Positions 22,885 to 34,337 of a stretch of 64,000 nt of DNA are shown here, piece after piece. The DNA comes from Anisodus tanguticus (taxonomy: Eukaryota > Streptophyta > Magnoliopsida > Solanales > Solanaceae). Numbering within the stretch: the stretch's first letter is position 1; each line of letters opens with the position of its first letter. The position numbers were made by a program, and so were the translations under genes. A model generated the notes under the pieces. It saw only the letters and a list, made by a program, of their open reading frames with translations, had not been told where the DNA came from and did not search any database. The stretch covers positions 44,288,255 through 44,352,254 of the forward strand of contig CM067555.1 of NCBI GenBank assembly GCA_034509755.1, in the 5' to 3' direction.

Positions 22885-23960
22885 ATAATAACAAGAGATG
22901 TCAATAAATCTACATGAACAATATCAAATGGAGAAACCATAACACTTAAAGAAAACTGAAAAGGAAGGCGAACATGCTTGCCTAAAGGGAAAGAAACACA
23001 CTATTGGGCAGGCTTCCCACTAGGACAACGAATTAAATCATTGTTCCAAAGAAAATTAAAGACATGAGCTCATCGGTGTCCAAGTCTATTGTGTTAGGTT
23101 GACGGAGAGATTATTGCTAAAGTAGAGGGAGGAGAGACTAGGGCAGTTAGAGATGTGGGAGGGGTCACACTGGCAGCAGACGTGGATAGGAAAGGATAGA
23201 GGTCCCCCTCACTATTGCATTTTGTAAGGAGTTTTCCGGTACCTAGGTCTGTTATAGAAAACCCAAACGTGTCAAAATTAATTGATACGGAGTTATCTGT
23301 GACAAATTTTTAACGGAGATTAGGTTCTTGATAATATTTGGGGCATAGGGGACATTATTTACGGAGTAGTGGGGATGCGGTGGTGGGGTTAGTGTGTGGC
23401 CAAAACCTTGAATTGGAATGCGATAACCATTTCTAACCAGAATAGATTGTGCAGTATTTAAATTTTACATTTGAGAAAGATTACTAGAATTATTGGTAAG
23501 GTGTGACGTGGCGTCTCTTATCCATATACCACGCATTATCGGGCTTTCGAGGAGTCAAAGTGCCGAAAGCCTGGCCCAAATTAAATTGGGGAAGGCTTGG
23601 AGCAGTTGGGCTCCAGGACATTGGGCCTGATGGTTTTGACCCGTTGGTGCTGATCCTAGACTACTGGGCTATAGGCAATTGGGCCTGACGACAGTGACCC
23701 ATTAGTAGGGCTTCTATGTTGTTGGGCTGCGATGGTCTGGGTATTTGCTGAAGGTCCAGTCCCCCGTTGTGCTCCTGCTGCAGCCAGATAAACCAGCGTG
23801 GTTGTTGTCTGCCATGAGGGTTGCCGGAAAAAAAATTAGGGTTCGGGGAGGTTGTATATTAGAGGTATAATAGCGTATACCGATGGTATACGACCGGTTT
23901 TGGCACCGAAAAAAGGTATGAAGGGCTGCGAATTCAAGGTTTAGGGTAGGAGGAAATTTT

Positions 23961-23974
23961 GGCTCTTGATACCA
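23961..23974 (-). other. Primer binding site of the minus-strand Copia half
   Basis: Reads TGGTATCAAGAGCC on minus: the initiator-Met site with one extra A, directly after the LTR end AATTCAACA. Confidence 0.75.
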
Positions 23975-24159
23975 TGTTGAATTATATTAATCTCCCTTAG
24001 GAAGTCTTTCTCATTAATATAAATATATATAGTGTGTACAATGTGAAATCCTACTACAATTAAGATCATATATCTACCATAATTATACATCACTAATAAT
24101 TACAAAATATGTAATGAATATTATACTAATATTCACTAATAGAAACAACCTCTTGCAAA

Positions 24160-24259
24160 AATGCAAGGTAAGGTTGCGTATAATAGACCCTTGTGGTTCG
24201 GCCCTTCCCCGGACCCCGCGCATAGCGGAGCTTAGTGAACCATGTTGCCCTTTAATTTG
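24160..24259 (+). mobile_element. Au-like SINE, partial
   Basis: Contains gcaaggtaaggttgcgtata, cccttccccggaccccgcgc and agcttagtg in the order of the plant Au SINE, ending in a T-rich tail (tgccctttaatttg). Confidence 0.72.
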
Positions 24260-24493
24260 CTATTACGGATGCCATCATTGTAATTACATTTGTAATTTAG
24301 CACATTCAGCTTCTCTCGTCGTTGATATCTGTTATGGCAATACAAAACAACAAATGCAGGGTACACTATTTTCCTTAATGAATTGCCATCATTTTATTAT
24401 GGCTATCGGGGTTGCTGTCAAAACCTACTAGCAACGTGAAATCAGTTGAGAAGGTGACTCACTAGTAGAATGGCCACAACTAGATGTGTTTGA

Positions 24494-24603
24494 GATGCCT
24501 TCATAGAAAGAAAAAAAGGGGACAATCCGGTGCACTAAGCTCCCGCTATGTGCGGGGTCCAGGGAAGGGCAGGCTGGACCACAAAAGTCTATTGTACGTA
24601 GCT
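24494..24603 (-). mobile_element. Au-like SINE, partial, inverted
   Basis: Inverted partner of 24160-24259: on minus it reads acaatagac...ggaccccgcacatagcgggagcttagtgcaccgg and ends in a T run. The 5' part is missing. Confidence 0.72.
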
Positions 24604-24947
24604 TTTTTTGTTTGTTCCATCCTCTGGCTCTTCTTGATTATTCAATATGAAAAGCATTTTGGCCACTGATGTTAAGCATTTCCCAGCAATCCAGGCAGAG
24701 CAAAATAACTTGATGAAACAATTGATATAATCGGGCTGACCAAATACATTTTATCCTACAAACTTACTCATCTAGCAAACGAAAATGAAGAAACTGATAT
24801 AGCTAATCAACCAACATAAAACATAACATGACATAGAACTCTCAAGAACAAAAAGAGTCCCATTCTCAACATATAACAACATATGCATATAATGAGTTGA
24901 ATGCCCTCAAACAAACAGAGTCAGATAGCTAAAAGTAACTTTTTACT

Positions 24948-25290
24948 CATATTTGTTGAAGGCTAGGATACGAGTCTTCCGAGGCAGTCCATCGTGAGAT
25001 TCTTCAAACTTCCTTAATTTCAAAGCCTTAAGGTTAGGAAACTCCCCGTCCTTAACATCCCATTTTTCTCTTTGAAAGAATTTCACTCTAATTTCAAAAC
25101 TTCAAGGTTGGATAATCTGACAATGGTTGAAACAAGAAGGCTTTCTTATCATCTGATTGGCAAGAACAACATGTACAACATGTGAATCTAAAGTGATTGA
25201 GAAGATTTTGCGATCATACAATCTCTTCGACAAAGTTATTTTCCCTAGTCCTGGCATTCCGAGAATTGAGATCACGTCTAATAATCGAGG
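24948..25290 (-). pseudogene. NLR relic: P-loop joined to LRR
   Basis: On minus, 25290-25150 encodes an NB-ARC P-loop segment (VISILGMPGLGKITLSKRLYD; the lysine is kept, a following Thr is Ile). At about 25145 it runs straight into LRR sequence (LSNLEVLKLE, then WDVKDGEFPNLKALKLRKF), so the ~400 residues between are deleted. The LRR part has a stop and a frame break. Homologous to the NLR gene at 1-1418 but on the opposite strand. Confidence 0.82.
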
Positions 25291-25334
25291 TCATATCACA
25301 GGTAGCACTATAAGGGAAAAGGTCATAGTGTGAA

Positions 25335-25377
25335 ATATTAACGTATATTATCAATAATATACTCTATATATTTTGGA
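25335..25377 (+). repeat. Copia LTR fragment
   Basis: About 39 of 43 bases match the start of the LTR at 26471 (tattaacgtatattatcaat...). It is cut by the TRIM-like element that follows. Confidence 0.65.
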
Positions 25378-25650
25378 TGTGGGACTCTTAACACTCTCCG
25401 CACGCCCAAACCTCGTTAACTAGAGCGTGGATAATATAATTTTAGAGCCCAACAATCGGTGAACAAAGAATTGAAATGGGTCTGGCTCTGATACCATGTA
25501 AATAATGGATCTTGGGTCTAACTCAACCCCAAAATCTAGGTCGACGGGGTGGGGGACTTGGGCCGAGAAGACCCGGATGCTGGAACTTCTAGTGAGGCCG
25601 TTGGGCCGACTGTTGTTGTGAAAAATAAAATGGGACAGAGGCCCAGGGTC
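25378..25650 (-). mobile_element. TRIM-like miniature LTR element
   Basis: Minus orientation. The 5' LTR end (...cccaagatccattatttaca) lies at about 25650-25497, a full initiator-Met site TGGTATCAGAGCC at 25496-25484, about 90 bp of non-coding interior, a purine-rich tract (gggcgtgcggagag), and the 3' LTR start TGTTAAGAGTCCCACATCC at 25393. Too short to encode proteins. The 3' LTR is truncated, so full LTR identity cannot be checked here. Confidence 0.65.
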
Positions 25651-25654
25651 CAGT

Positions 25655-26470
25655 GACTAGATCTACAGATACTATGTTCATGTGTCAGCGTAAGTATATA
25701 GAGGAGAGTACAGGGCTAAGATGGCGAACTGTAAGATCATGTCTACTCCGGTTGATACTAAATCGAAGCTCAGTGCTATGATGTGGATCCAGTGTCCGAT
25801 CCTACCATTTACAGGAGTCTTGCAGGTGCACTATAATATCTTACCTTCACCAGCCCAATATTTCTTATGCTCTTCAGCAGGTATGCTTATTTATGCATGC
25901 CCCAGGGAGCTTCATTTTACTGCTCTTAAGCATATCATTCGGTATGTTAAGGGCACATTTGTTGTGGATTACATCTATACCCCTCAGCATCGATCAGGTT
26001 ATTATCATATACGTATGCTAATTGGTCAGTCCGGATATGGGATGCTTCTATTGTGTGTTCTTAGGGGATAATCTCATATCTTGGTCTACCAAGAGGCAAG
26101 CCACATTATCCCGTTCGAGTGCAAAAGCAGAATATAGAGGCGTTGCAAATGTTGTTACTGAGATTTGCTGGCTTCGAAACCTTCTTTTGGAGATTCAGTG
26201 TCCCATGCGTAAGGCATCTTTGGTTTACTATGATAACATATCTACCATTTATTTATCTCATAATTCGGTTCGGCATCAGCGAACCAAACACATTGAGATG
26301 GATATACACTTTATTCGTGAGAAGGTTTCCTATCGGTCATGTTAAGGTGTTGCATATGCCTTCTCCGTATCAGTATGCATATATCTTCACGAAATGTCTT
26401 CCTAAACAGTTATTCCTCGACTTCAGATTCAGTCTAAGCGTCCATCCTTCTCCCGCTCCGACTGAGGGGG
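25655..26470 (+). pseudogene. Copia RT end and RNase H (RE1-like 3' end)
   Basis: Starts in the RT thumb (MANCKIMSTPVDTKSKLS), then CPRELHFTALKHIIRYVKGT and RNase H blocks (ISWSTKRQATLSRSSAKAEYRG, WLRNLLLEIQCP, NSVRHQRTKHIEMDIHFIREK). At least two frame changes occur, near 26035 and 26340. A purine-rich ctgaggggg abuts the LTR at 26471. Confidence 0.88.
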
Positions 26471-26640
26471 TGTATTAATGTATATTATCAATAATATACT
26501 CCATATATTTTATAGTATTTAGTGTTGTATAAATATGATAGAAATAAGATCTTCATTGTATTAGGATTCCACATTGTACACATTATATATATTGTATTTA
26601 ATGAGAATGACTCTCCAAGGGAAATTAATACAATCTTACA
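26471..26640 (+). repeat. Copia LTR (170 bp)
   Basis: Starts TGTATTAATG after a polypurine tract and ends CAATCTTACA directly before a primer site. It therefore serves as 3' LTR of 25655-26470 and as 5' LTR of 26641-27078. Confidence 0.85.
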
Positions 26641-26654
26641 TGGTATCAGAAGCC
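26641..26654 (+). other. Primer binding site, initiator-Met tRNA type
   Basis: tggtatcagaagcc, one extra base relative to TGGTATCAGAGCC, immediately after the LTR end. Confidence 0.82.
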
Positions 26655-27078
26655 AAAACCTAAACCCTATTTCTTTCTTTCACCCGCAACCTCACTTCGG
26701 TTTCTTCCAAAACCGGCGGCTGCACCTCGTGTCCGAAGGAAAAAAATTACTTTTCTCTGCTTTATTTTTTCTCCACTAACACATCGTCTGTCTTCTCATT
26801 TACCCGAGAAGCACAATGCTTTCTTTCTTCCTTTACCCAAGAAGCATAATGCTTACTTTCTTGTTAAAAGCACAAATCTTACAAACCAATTTGGGCCAGG
26901 TTTTTGGCATATTGACTCGTTCGCAGCCCGATCATGCATGGTATATGGATACGGGCGCCACGTCTCACCTCACCAACAATTCCAGTAATCTTTCTCAACT
27001 GCGAACTTTAAATACTCCACAATCTATTATAGTTGGTAATGGTTATCGCATGTGGGAACATCATTGTTCTTTCCTCAC
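26641..27078 (+). pseudogene. Copia leader and protease fragment, gag deleted
   Basis: After the primer site and a C-rich leader, the sequence jumps at about 26890 to the protease region (DHAWYMDTGATSHLTNNSSN, VGNGYRM). The DTG motif is intact. Nearly the same peptide occurs in the minus-strand Copia half at about 23540-23440, so both belong to one family. It stops near 27078 at unrelated sequence. Confidence 0.82.
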
Positions 27079-27124
27079 ATCACGTTCCTATGAAATCATG
27101 ATAATTTCATACATAGGGTTTTAA

Positions 27125-28314
27125 CTCTATTATCATGATAATCCTAATTGTATGTAATATTGTATATGTATCATGTATCTACTACAATTCGTCTATTGTA
27201 TTCATGATATGCCATTACGATTATCATGAATCTGCCCGTAATCCATGAACGCATGCTTTGATTTTCACGGGTTCTTAAATACAAGTTATAATCAATATTA
27301 CTCAGTTTCATATATATATATGTCTGTGTGTGTGTTTTTTCATGTGTTTACGCAAGTTATATTCTATATGTATTTACATGTTAAATTAAAACCATGAATC
27401 ATGTTTACAAGTTATTTCATGAAATTCATGTGCTTACAAGCCACTATTTTTAAGTACACGTTTTTTGGAGTTGCATAGTTTACCGAGAAGGCTCTAGTAG
27501 CCTAAAACTACGTATGTCACCGTAGGATAAGGATCGCTCCGCCCAAAGAACGATACCTTCAGATTTGCGGATTGGTTCCTTTCTTGCCATATTCATGTCT
27601 CATATCCTGGCAGGGTATGGAAAAGTTCTTCTGGTCGGACCGGTATCAGACTCCACGTACCCACGTGGTGATTCATGTTTGCGGTTATGCTACTGCTCTC
27701 TTCACATATATGCATATATACAATTTTACAGTACACAAATTTTATACATGTTTTATACTCATCTCAGATCATGTTCATGCTCATGTTCAGTTTCAATTAA
27801 TGTCTTGTTATTTCATATGTCTGCTTATTGTTTCAGTTGCTTTACATACAGTACAATTCAAATGTACTAACGTTCCTTTGCATGAGACCAGATGCTGAGT
27901 TTCAGGGAGATGGATTTGCTCAGTATAATTGCTTCAGTACCATCTGTTTGGTGAGCTCTATCTCATTCAGGGTATCAGTCTAGTATTTTACGATTATGCA
28001 TTATTAGTAAAGGTATGCAAGAGCCATGTCCTGATAAATAGTTTTAGAAGCTCATGTTGTCAGAAGTTTCATAGACTAGTCTAGTTATCATATCATGTCA
28101 TTTTTGCAGTTATTCATATTTATAATATTTTCAGACTATTTTTGCGATATATTTTCAGACCATGTTTTTAGTATATTATTTTACATGTTTTAAAAGCATT
28201 ATTTTAGTATGTTTTGATGCACATGTTGACAAGTAAGTCATGTGATTCGTTCGATCACATGCAGTCAGACACCGAGTGTCGTGTTTCATCTCAGCCATGA
28301 TTCGAGGTGTGACA
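27125..28314 (-). mobile_element. Gypsy (Del/Tekay-like) LTR, solo or truncated
   Basis: On minus it begins TGTCACACCTCGAATCATGG and continues gacactcggtgtctgactgc, atgtgatcgaacgaa, a typical start of this LTR group. No coding sequence. The other end is not resolved; 27125 is an estimate. No clear 5-bp duplication was found. Confidence 0.55.
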
Positions 28315-28517
28315 ACCACCAACACCATCATCAACCACCCCTCATTCTTTAGCCACCGTCCACACACAAATTAGTTTAATTAGCAAGTGTCGAGCTTCTT
28401 AATGACCTCTAAACATTTTGAAAATATTCTGAATGCTACATAGTTGGGCCACTACTAAGATGAGTTTTGCGGAGATGTGAATGTAAATATAGATGTGTAA
28501 TTATACAAGATAAGATT

Positions 28518-29238
28518 AGGGGTGAGCGTTCGGTTCTTCGATTCGATTTTTTAATTTCGGTTCTTCAATTCGTTTTTTTTTAAAGTGGACACCGAACACC
28601 GAAATATGATGAATAATGCAAAATAAAAATTAAACTAAATCCAAGATGTTGAAACCCCTCTTCGATGCTAAGGAAAATGGAGAGAAAGAAAGGATCAAAA
28701 GTAAATCTAAGAGCCATGGAAAATAGAAAAGGAACAACAACAATTTACAAATCAATAGCCATTTTTATGTTGCTGCTCAAATAAACACTAGCAGGTAGCA
28801 GTAGCAACATAAAATCCAGTAGCAGCAGCAAACAAAACCAGTAGCAGCAGCAAAACAACGTCGAAGTGCAGCTGCCGGAAGTGAGGAACAATTGAAGTCG
28901 CCGCCGGTCTGTGTGAAGACGAAGACTGAAGACGTGAACCAGAACTCCGGATACAAAAGCAAAACTAGGGCTTGTTATTTGTTAAATTAAAAATAAGAGT
29001 AATTGAGTTATTTTTTGGGCTTAAGAGTAAGTCCGTCTGGACATGAAGGCTGAAGACCTGAGTATACTAAATATTCGATTAAATCGAAGTATCGAAGAAT
29101 CGGAAATTCAACATCGAACCGAATATCGAATTTATTGAAAATAAAAATCATAACCGAATCGAAAAATCGAAAATCAAAAAACCGAATTAATTTGATTTGA
29201 TCCAATTTTTTAGTTTTTGGTATTTATTCTCAACCCTA
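28518..29238. mobile_element. Non-autonomous hAT element
   Basis: 721 bp with short terminal inverted repeats (TAGGGGTGAG and CTCAACCCTA, 9 of 10) and an imperfect 8-bp duplication gataagat/gataatat. Subterminal regions are full of ttcggttcttcgattcg-type repeats in inverted arrangement. No transposase. Confidence 0.78.
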
Positions 29239-29246
29239 GATAATAT

Positions 29247-29967
29247 AAAATTAAAAATAATCACAGTAGCACACACTGAAGATAAATGAGAGGAGGTCGC
29301 TTGAGATTACATATTCATGTCCCACGTCTAGTTACAGAATTCGAATATGGAAATTTATGGTGAGTTAAGGTGTTAAAAGAGGAAGGATAGACAAAAATCA
29401 CATGAAAGAAAATTATCTCAAAAAAACATTAAATGCCTATGATTTCATGTGGTTCTTCGGTTGGAATTGGTATTTGTTGGTCAAACTCTTGAAATCAATG
29501 CAGATTTAAATAAAAATAGAATATTATGAAAGATCCATATAGGGAATATCTACTAGCTGAGAATAAGTTTTAAACTTGTAACTCTTTGAACTTATTTTTT
29601 ACCTTTATTTATTGGTATAATTATGACATGAATTAAGCTTAAATAAAATAGTGAGAATCTATATAGACTATCTCAATTTATTTGAGATGGAGATATAATT
29701 ATTACTATTAATATATATTCATATGATGAGAAAGTCAAAAAGTCTTAACTATTCCCTTTTTAAAATTTAGGGACAATATCTTAATAATCAATCAGACATA
29801 TTATTTTTTTTGAAAAATAGAACAAACACAACTTACCAGCACTTTGCATTAACAGATACAACTATGGTAAATCTAATTTTACAAGCAAAAAAATGAAATA
29901 AACCTATTATAAAACTAATAAGGTAAATATTTTTCGAAATTACCATATAACTTGTAAGTATAATTAG
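29247..29967. other. Spacer; no gene seen
   Basis: A/T-rich, no coding pattern or terminal repeats recognised. Confidence 0.5.
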
Positions 29968-30529
29968 CGAGTAAATGATAAGATCGGTCCTTTAAATTTG
30001 GGAGTAGATTTAAAATAGTACCTAAAGTATGCTTTTAACAGTTTTGATTTTTTAAGTTTGTCATTCTGTAAAATTAATGTGGAAACAAAAGATTGAATAA
30101 AAAATATTAAGAAAGTTGTATCAAATTCTTAAAACTACAATCCAAACAACTCTTTTTTGAATCTCTATACGTGCAATTCCCTCGACGCCAGAGGACGTTC
30201 TCATATTCTTTTGTACATAATTTTTGATACAATCTCTTATTTTTTTATCTTCTTGGGGTACTAGATACGAAAAAATAAACAAAAAATAGTAGAAATTACA
30301 CATAAAAACTACACCAAACTATAAAAAGAAAAGAAAATAGCAAAATTGCGAGAAATGTACCTCCGAATGTGAGTTCTTGCTAAATACTATTTTTTTCCCA
30401 GAGTTCCCCACAAATCTAACCAATGGAGTTTGTTAAATATTTTGCAGAGGTCAAAACAATTCAAAACATACTTTAGGAACTATTTTGAACTTACTCCCAA
30501 ATATAAGGGACCATTTTTATCATTTTCTC
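29968..30529. mobile_element. Mutator-type MITE
   Basis: 562 bp with long (~80 bp) imperfect terminal inverted repeats (ggtcctttaaatttgggagt... against its inverted form at 30448-30529). Exact 9-bp duplication tataattag (29959-29967 and 30530-30538). Nine-base duplications with long inverted repeats are typical of Mutator-like elements. Confidence 0.82.
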
Positions 30530-30865
30530 TATAATTAGTAAATCAGTTTTAACTTTTAAAATATTATCTTAAACATAAAAACACGTAGAAATAGAATAAA
30601 ACCTTGTGCATAAACATAAACATAAACATAAACAAATTCTCTCTAGTGCTATAGTTTTGCCATTGATAGCAGAGGCGGACCTATGTGCATTTTTGTGGTG
30701 CTCTAATATTCGTTAAATCGACGCAAATTAGATATAGTTATATAAGAAATATATTAAAATTGGACGTAAAACTTAAAAAAACACCCTACAAACCAAAAAA
30801 TTGGGTAATTTAGTTTTTATGTGGAACTTCAAGGGTTTCGATACTTTGGGGACTTGTGTTGGAAC

Positions 30866-33800
30866 TAGGCCTGGCCAGTGGGCCGAGCTCGGTCTAGCGG
30901 GCCGGTCTAGCGGGGTCGGAGTCGGGGTCGGGGCGGGGTCGGGTTTGGCGGGACTTGCTCCAGTCCCGTCCCGATCCCGATCCCGTCGGAATCGGGTCGA
31001 GGCGGGGTCGGGATCGGGGCGGGTTCCGGCGGATTTTCCTTTTTTTTTTTTTTTAATAACATATGTATAAAAAAACTCAATAAACAAGACAAGATAGTGT
31101 AATAAAAATATCCCAATGCTGTTTTTGTGCCTCTTATATTATTTAATAGACATATGATTTTTTTTGTAATACAAATACAATTGTCTAAAATCTAAACTGC
31201 AACTTTGTGGTGTTGTCCAAAAGTTGCAAATTACATAATAAAATTGCAATTAAAAAAATTACATTCTAAAAAAAAACATGTTCTAATTGCTTGATAATTT
31301 CTTGTGGTTCTTCGGTTGGAATTGGTATTTGTTGGTCAAATTGATCCATGTCGCTTCCACTACCTTCGGATAAGATTTCGTTGTAGTTTTCGTCTTCTTC
31401 TTCGTTGATCTCCGGTTGACCGCACCTTCTCCGCTCCACTCGTATCCAATCTCTGAATAATACTGCAATTTCCAAGCTGTCTCCGGCTAATGAGTGTCTA
31501 TGGTCTCCTATTTGATATCTGCCGGCAGAAAAGACGCTTTCAGACGCAGTTGATGACGCTTGAATGTTCAAAACATCTCGGGCATCATTGAAAGTGTCGG
31601 AAAGGTCTTCTCATTCCCCTCCAAAGTATTTCAAATAAATCTTCATGTCCATCTTCATTGATAACTTCTTGGTACGGTACAGAACCCTGCAAAACAAAAA
31701 TATCCAACTCGCTAATTTGGTTAGTAGCGGTACGACCGCACATTCTATTTTTGAGGCTTTCAATACTAGCCGCGAAACAGCATGTCTTTTGTGAGGTTGT
31801 GTTGAAGATGAAGAAGATGGTATGGAAGCCGGTAAGTTACTAGCATTTTCTTGTTGATAAAATCTATATATTTTTTTGCATTGGTCTTCTACGCTAGACA
31901 ACACTTCTTCTTTAGTTTGTTCAATAGGTGTTGGGTGATTTAGATTTTTGGGACTTGGAGGTGGTAGTACTTCTATACAATCGTAAATAGTTTCAATTAG
32001 TGATTTAGTACCGTCTATTTTAATAGTCGGATTTAATACAACACCAAAATAATATAAATAGTGGGAATAGGAATAAAATATTTTTTTATTTTGATAAACA
32101 TTTTTTTAATAGCTGCCATATAAGCTGGTTTTTTCATTTATTCACTAAGTAATAAAAATATTAGAGTTATATAAAACAACATAGTTGAAATAGTAGGATA
32201 ATATATACCGGAAATTCTTTTGTTGCTTGAAAATTTTTCTCTAAAAATACAATAAGTTCGGAAATTTTTACTCAATCACTATCTACAACCATATCAGCTG
32301 GATTTTGATTATAAGAGTTAAAAAATAAAGTTATAGGTTTTCTATAGTCATAAGCAACAAGTAGTTGCTCGTATAAAGAATTCCACCTAGTGGATACTTC
32401 TTCTGGAATTTTTCTATAAGGTAGTCCACAATCGTGACAAATTTTTTTATATTCTTTTCTTCGTTGTACTCTATGACTTTTAAACATAAAGTTTATAACA
32501 AATTGTATTTTACTAAGAATGTCTTGAAAAAGTGATAGACCATCCTTTACAATTAAGTTATATATATGACACGCGCATTTTATATGAAAATGATCTGGAA
32601 AAGATGGAGTTAAACCATTTTTTAAAATTGTAATAGCGTAATTATTAGAAGAAGCGTTATCTAATGTAATAGTCATAATTTTATCGGTTATTCCATAATA
32701 ATGGCACACTTGATAAATATTTTTTGCAATAAAAGTATCAGTGTGCCTATCATCTATATATCTATACGCTAAGATACGTTTTTGCATAGACCATTTATAA
32801 TCTATCAAATGACAAGTTACCGTTAAATAATCATGATCATTAGTACTACGACCTATATCAGACGTGATAGATACTTTGCCATTAAAATGATATAATGAAT
32901 AACGTAAATATTGTTGATATTCATGTGTGAATTTAAATACATCTCTCTTAACAGTTGACCTAGGAAAACTGTTAAAAGCATGATTATATATATATATATC
33001 TAATGTAATGAATAAAACCTGGAGATGAAGGAAATGAAAAAGGCAAACCCTCCACAGCAACTAATTTTGATATTGCTTCCCTATCTATATGTTTATTGTA
33101 TTTAGGGCCTACAGTTCCCCCCGTCATAGGGTTAATTTGACATTTTACTTTGTCCCAGACGAGATCGGTATGTGAACCTTGTCCCGATGGAGCGGCGTTT
33201 GCGCACTGGTTTTGAAGCCTGGTATTGGGCATACCTAGTGGATGAGCACTTACTACGTGTCTAATTAAACTCCCCGTCCCACCGTGACCTTTTCCAGTTT
33301 TAAATTTTAAAACATTTTTACAAATTTTACATATAGCTACTTGATTCTCTACGTCCCTATAAAAAATGTCCATGTATCTGATTTTAATAGTCGTTTTGCT
33401 GGACCTCGTCTCATACTAGGGGGAATAAGAGGCATTTCAGTTGAAGGTGCACTAGTGGGTGTGTTGTCATCAATATTAGTGGGTGTATCATCTAGATTAT
33501 CGTCTAAATTAAAGTCTTCTTGAATTCCAGAAAATAGCTCATCGTCTAAATCTAATGATATTGTAGGAAAATGTTCAGTATCAACAAAATCATCATGTGT
33601 AGGAATAAGATGACTAGAAGAAGTACCCTTGCCCTTGTTGCCCCTACTAGAAGAAGCACCCTTACCCTTAAACATACCTCTTAATCCTTCCATTTTAATT
33701 ATGATAATAAATAATTAAAGATAATAAAATTAAGCGCGCTAAATAAAATAAACAGACAATAATAATTTAATGAAGGAACAAATGTACCAAACGCCGACGT

Positions 33801-34337
33801 AACGTCGACGTGTAATCGAGAGGTTGAAAATTGAAACTTTGCTCGATGGAAGATCCTCAAGCTAGTTGCCAACTTCACTCCCAATTCCCAAATGAATAAA
33901 TAAAATTGAATATTTAGTAAACAATGTAGACTTGTAGAGAGATAGATTGAGAGATTAGAGAGATTGTAGGAAGATTTGTGAGAAAGATGAAGAGAAAATG
34001 AGTTATTTATAGTTGAAAATTGGATTAAAGTGTAAATATAATAACTTATGGGTTAAAAATAAATATTAAGGGGTAGGGGGAGGAAGCCAAAAATGACCAT
34101 TGCACAACGGCCAAAATATAAAATGATCGTTGGTGCAATTGTTATTTTTGCAAATGGGGGGGGGGGGGGGTTACGGGAGGGATCGGGCGGGCTCGAATTT
34201 GGCGGACCTGTGGCGGGCTCGGGACGGGTCGGGACGAGACATTGTCCCGTCCCGATTGGAGTCCCGCTACCAATTTTTTTTTTTTACTAAGCGGGGTCGG
34301 GTCGGGGTTTGCCGTCCCGACCCACTGACCAGCCTTA
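30866..34337 (-). mobile_element. Autonomous-type hAT transposon, decayed
   Basis: 3472 bp with exact 8-bp duplication gttggaac (30858-30865, 34338-34345). Terminal inverted repeats are TAGGCCTGGCCAGTGGG and, read inward from the right, TAAGGCTGGTCAGTGGG. The minus strand encodes a BED-finger hAT transposase with a hATC dimerisation end. G-rich subterminal blocks (gggtcgggg type) occupy 30895-31040 and 34170-34320. Confidence 0.93.
31266..33693 (-). pseudogene. hAT transposase with BED zinc finger, frame-broken
   Basis: Read on minus: Ser/Lys-rich N-terminus from ATG 33693; BED finger (AICKICKNVLKF...SLIRHVVSAHP) at about 33340-33240; core with GRSTNDHDYLTVTCHL, ITLDNASSNN and CACHIYNLIVKDGL (about 33000-32500); VSTRWNSLYEQLL; and a hATC end (STASESVFSAGRYQIGDHRH, AVLFRDWIRVERRR) at about 31550-31430. 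Frame breaks fall in an A/T run near 33358 and in a (ta)n run near 32990; stops follow at 32272 and further on. It would act in the nucleus on the element ends. RICESLEEPER-like domesticated proteins share the fold, but the intact ends and decay argue for a transposon. Confidence 0.9.

Larger units (their letters stand above)
21626..24145 (-). mobile_element. 5' half of a Copia retrotransposon (RE1-like)
   Basis: Minus orientation. LTR at about 24145-23975, primer site TGGTATCAAGAGCC at 23974-23961, protease region at about 23540-23440 (NAWYMD..., ATSHLTNNSSNLSQ), gag-pre-integrase remnant at about 23080-22980, integrase 22884-22150, then the Pro/Ser/Thr-rich linker before RT down to 21640. 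RT, RNase H and the 3' LTR are missing. Gag appears deleted between about 23900 and 23650. The left edge abuts the ankyrin/PGG exon. Confidence 0.85.

Noticed and set aside
28777..28962. Cys-rich 61-codon minus-strand frame
   Set aside because: Arises from a gcagcagtagc-type simple repeat inside the non-autonomous hAT.
30773..31116. Arg/Pro-rich and Gly-rich frames at the left end of the hAT element
   Set aside because: Translations of G-rich subterminal repeats on both strands, not genes.
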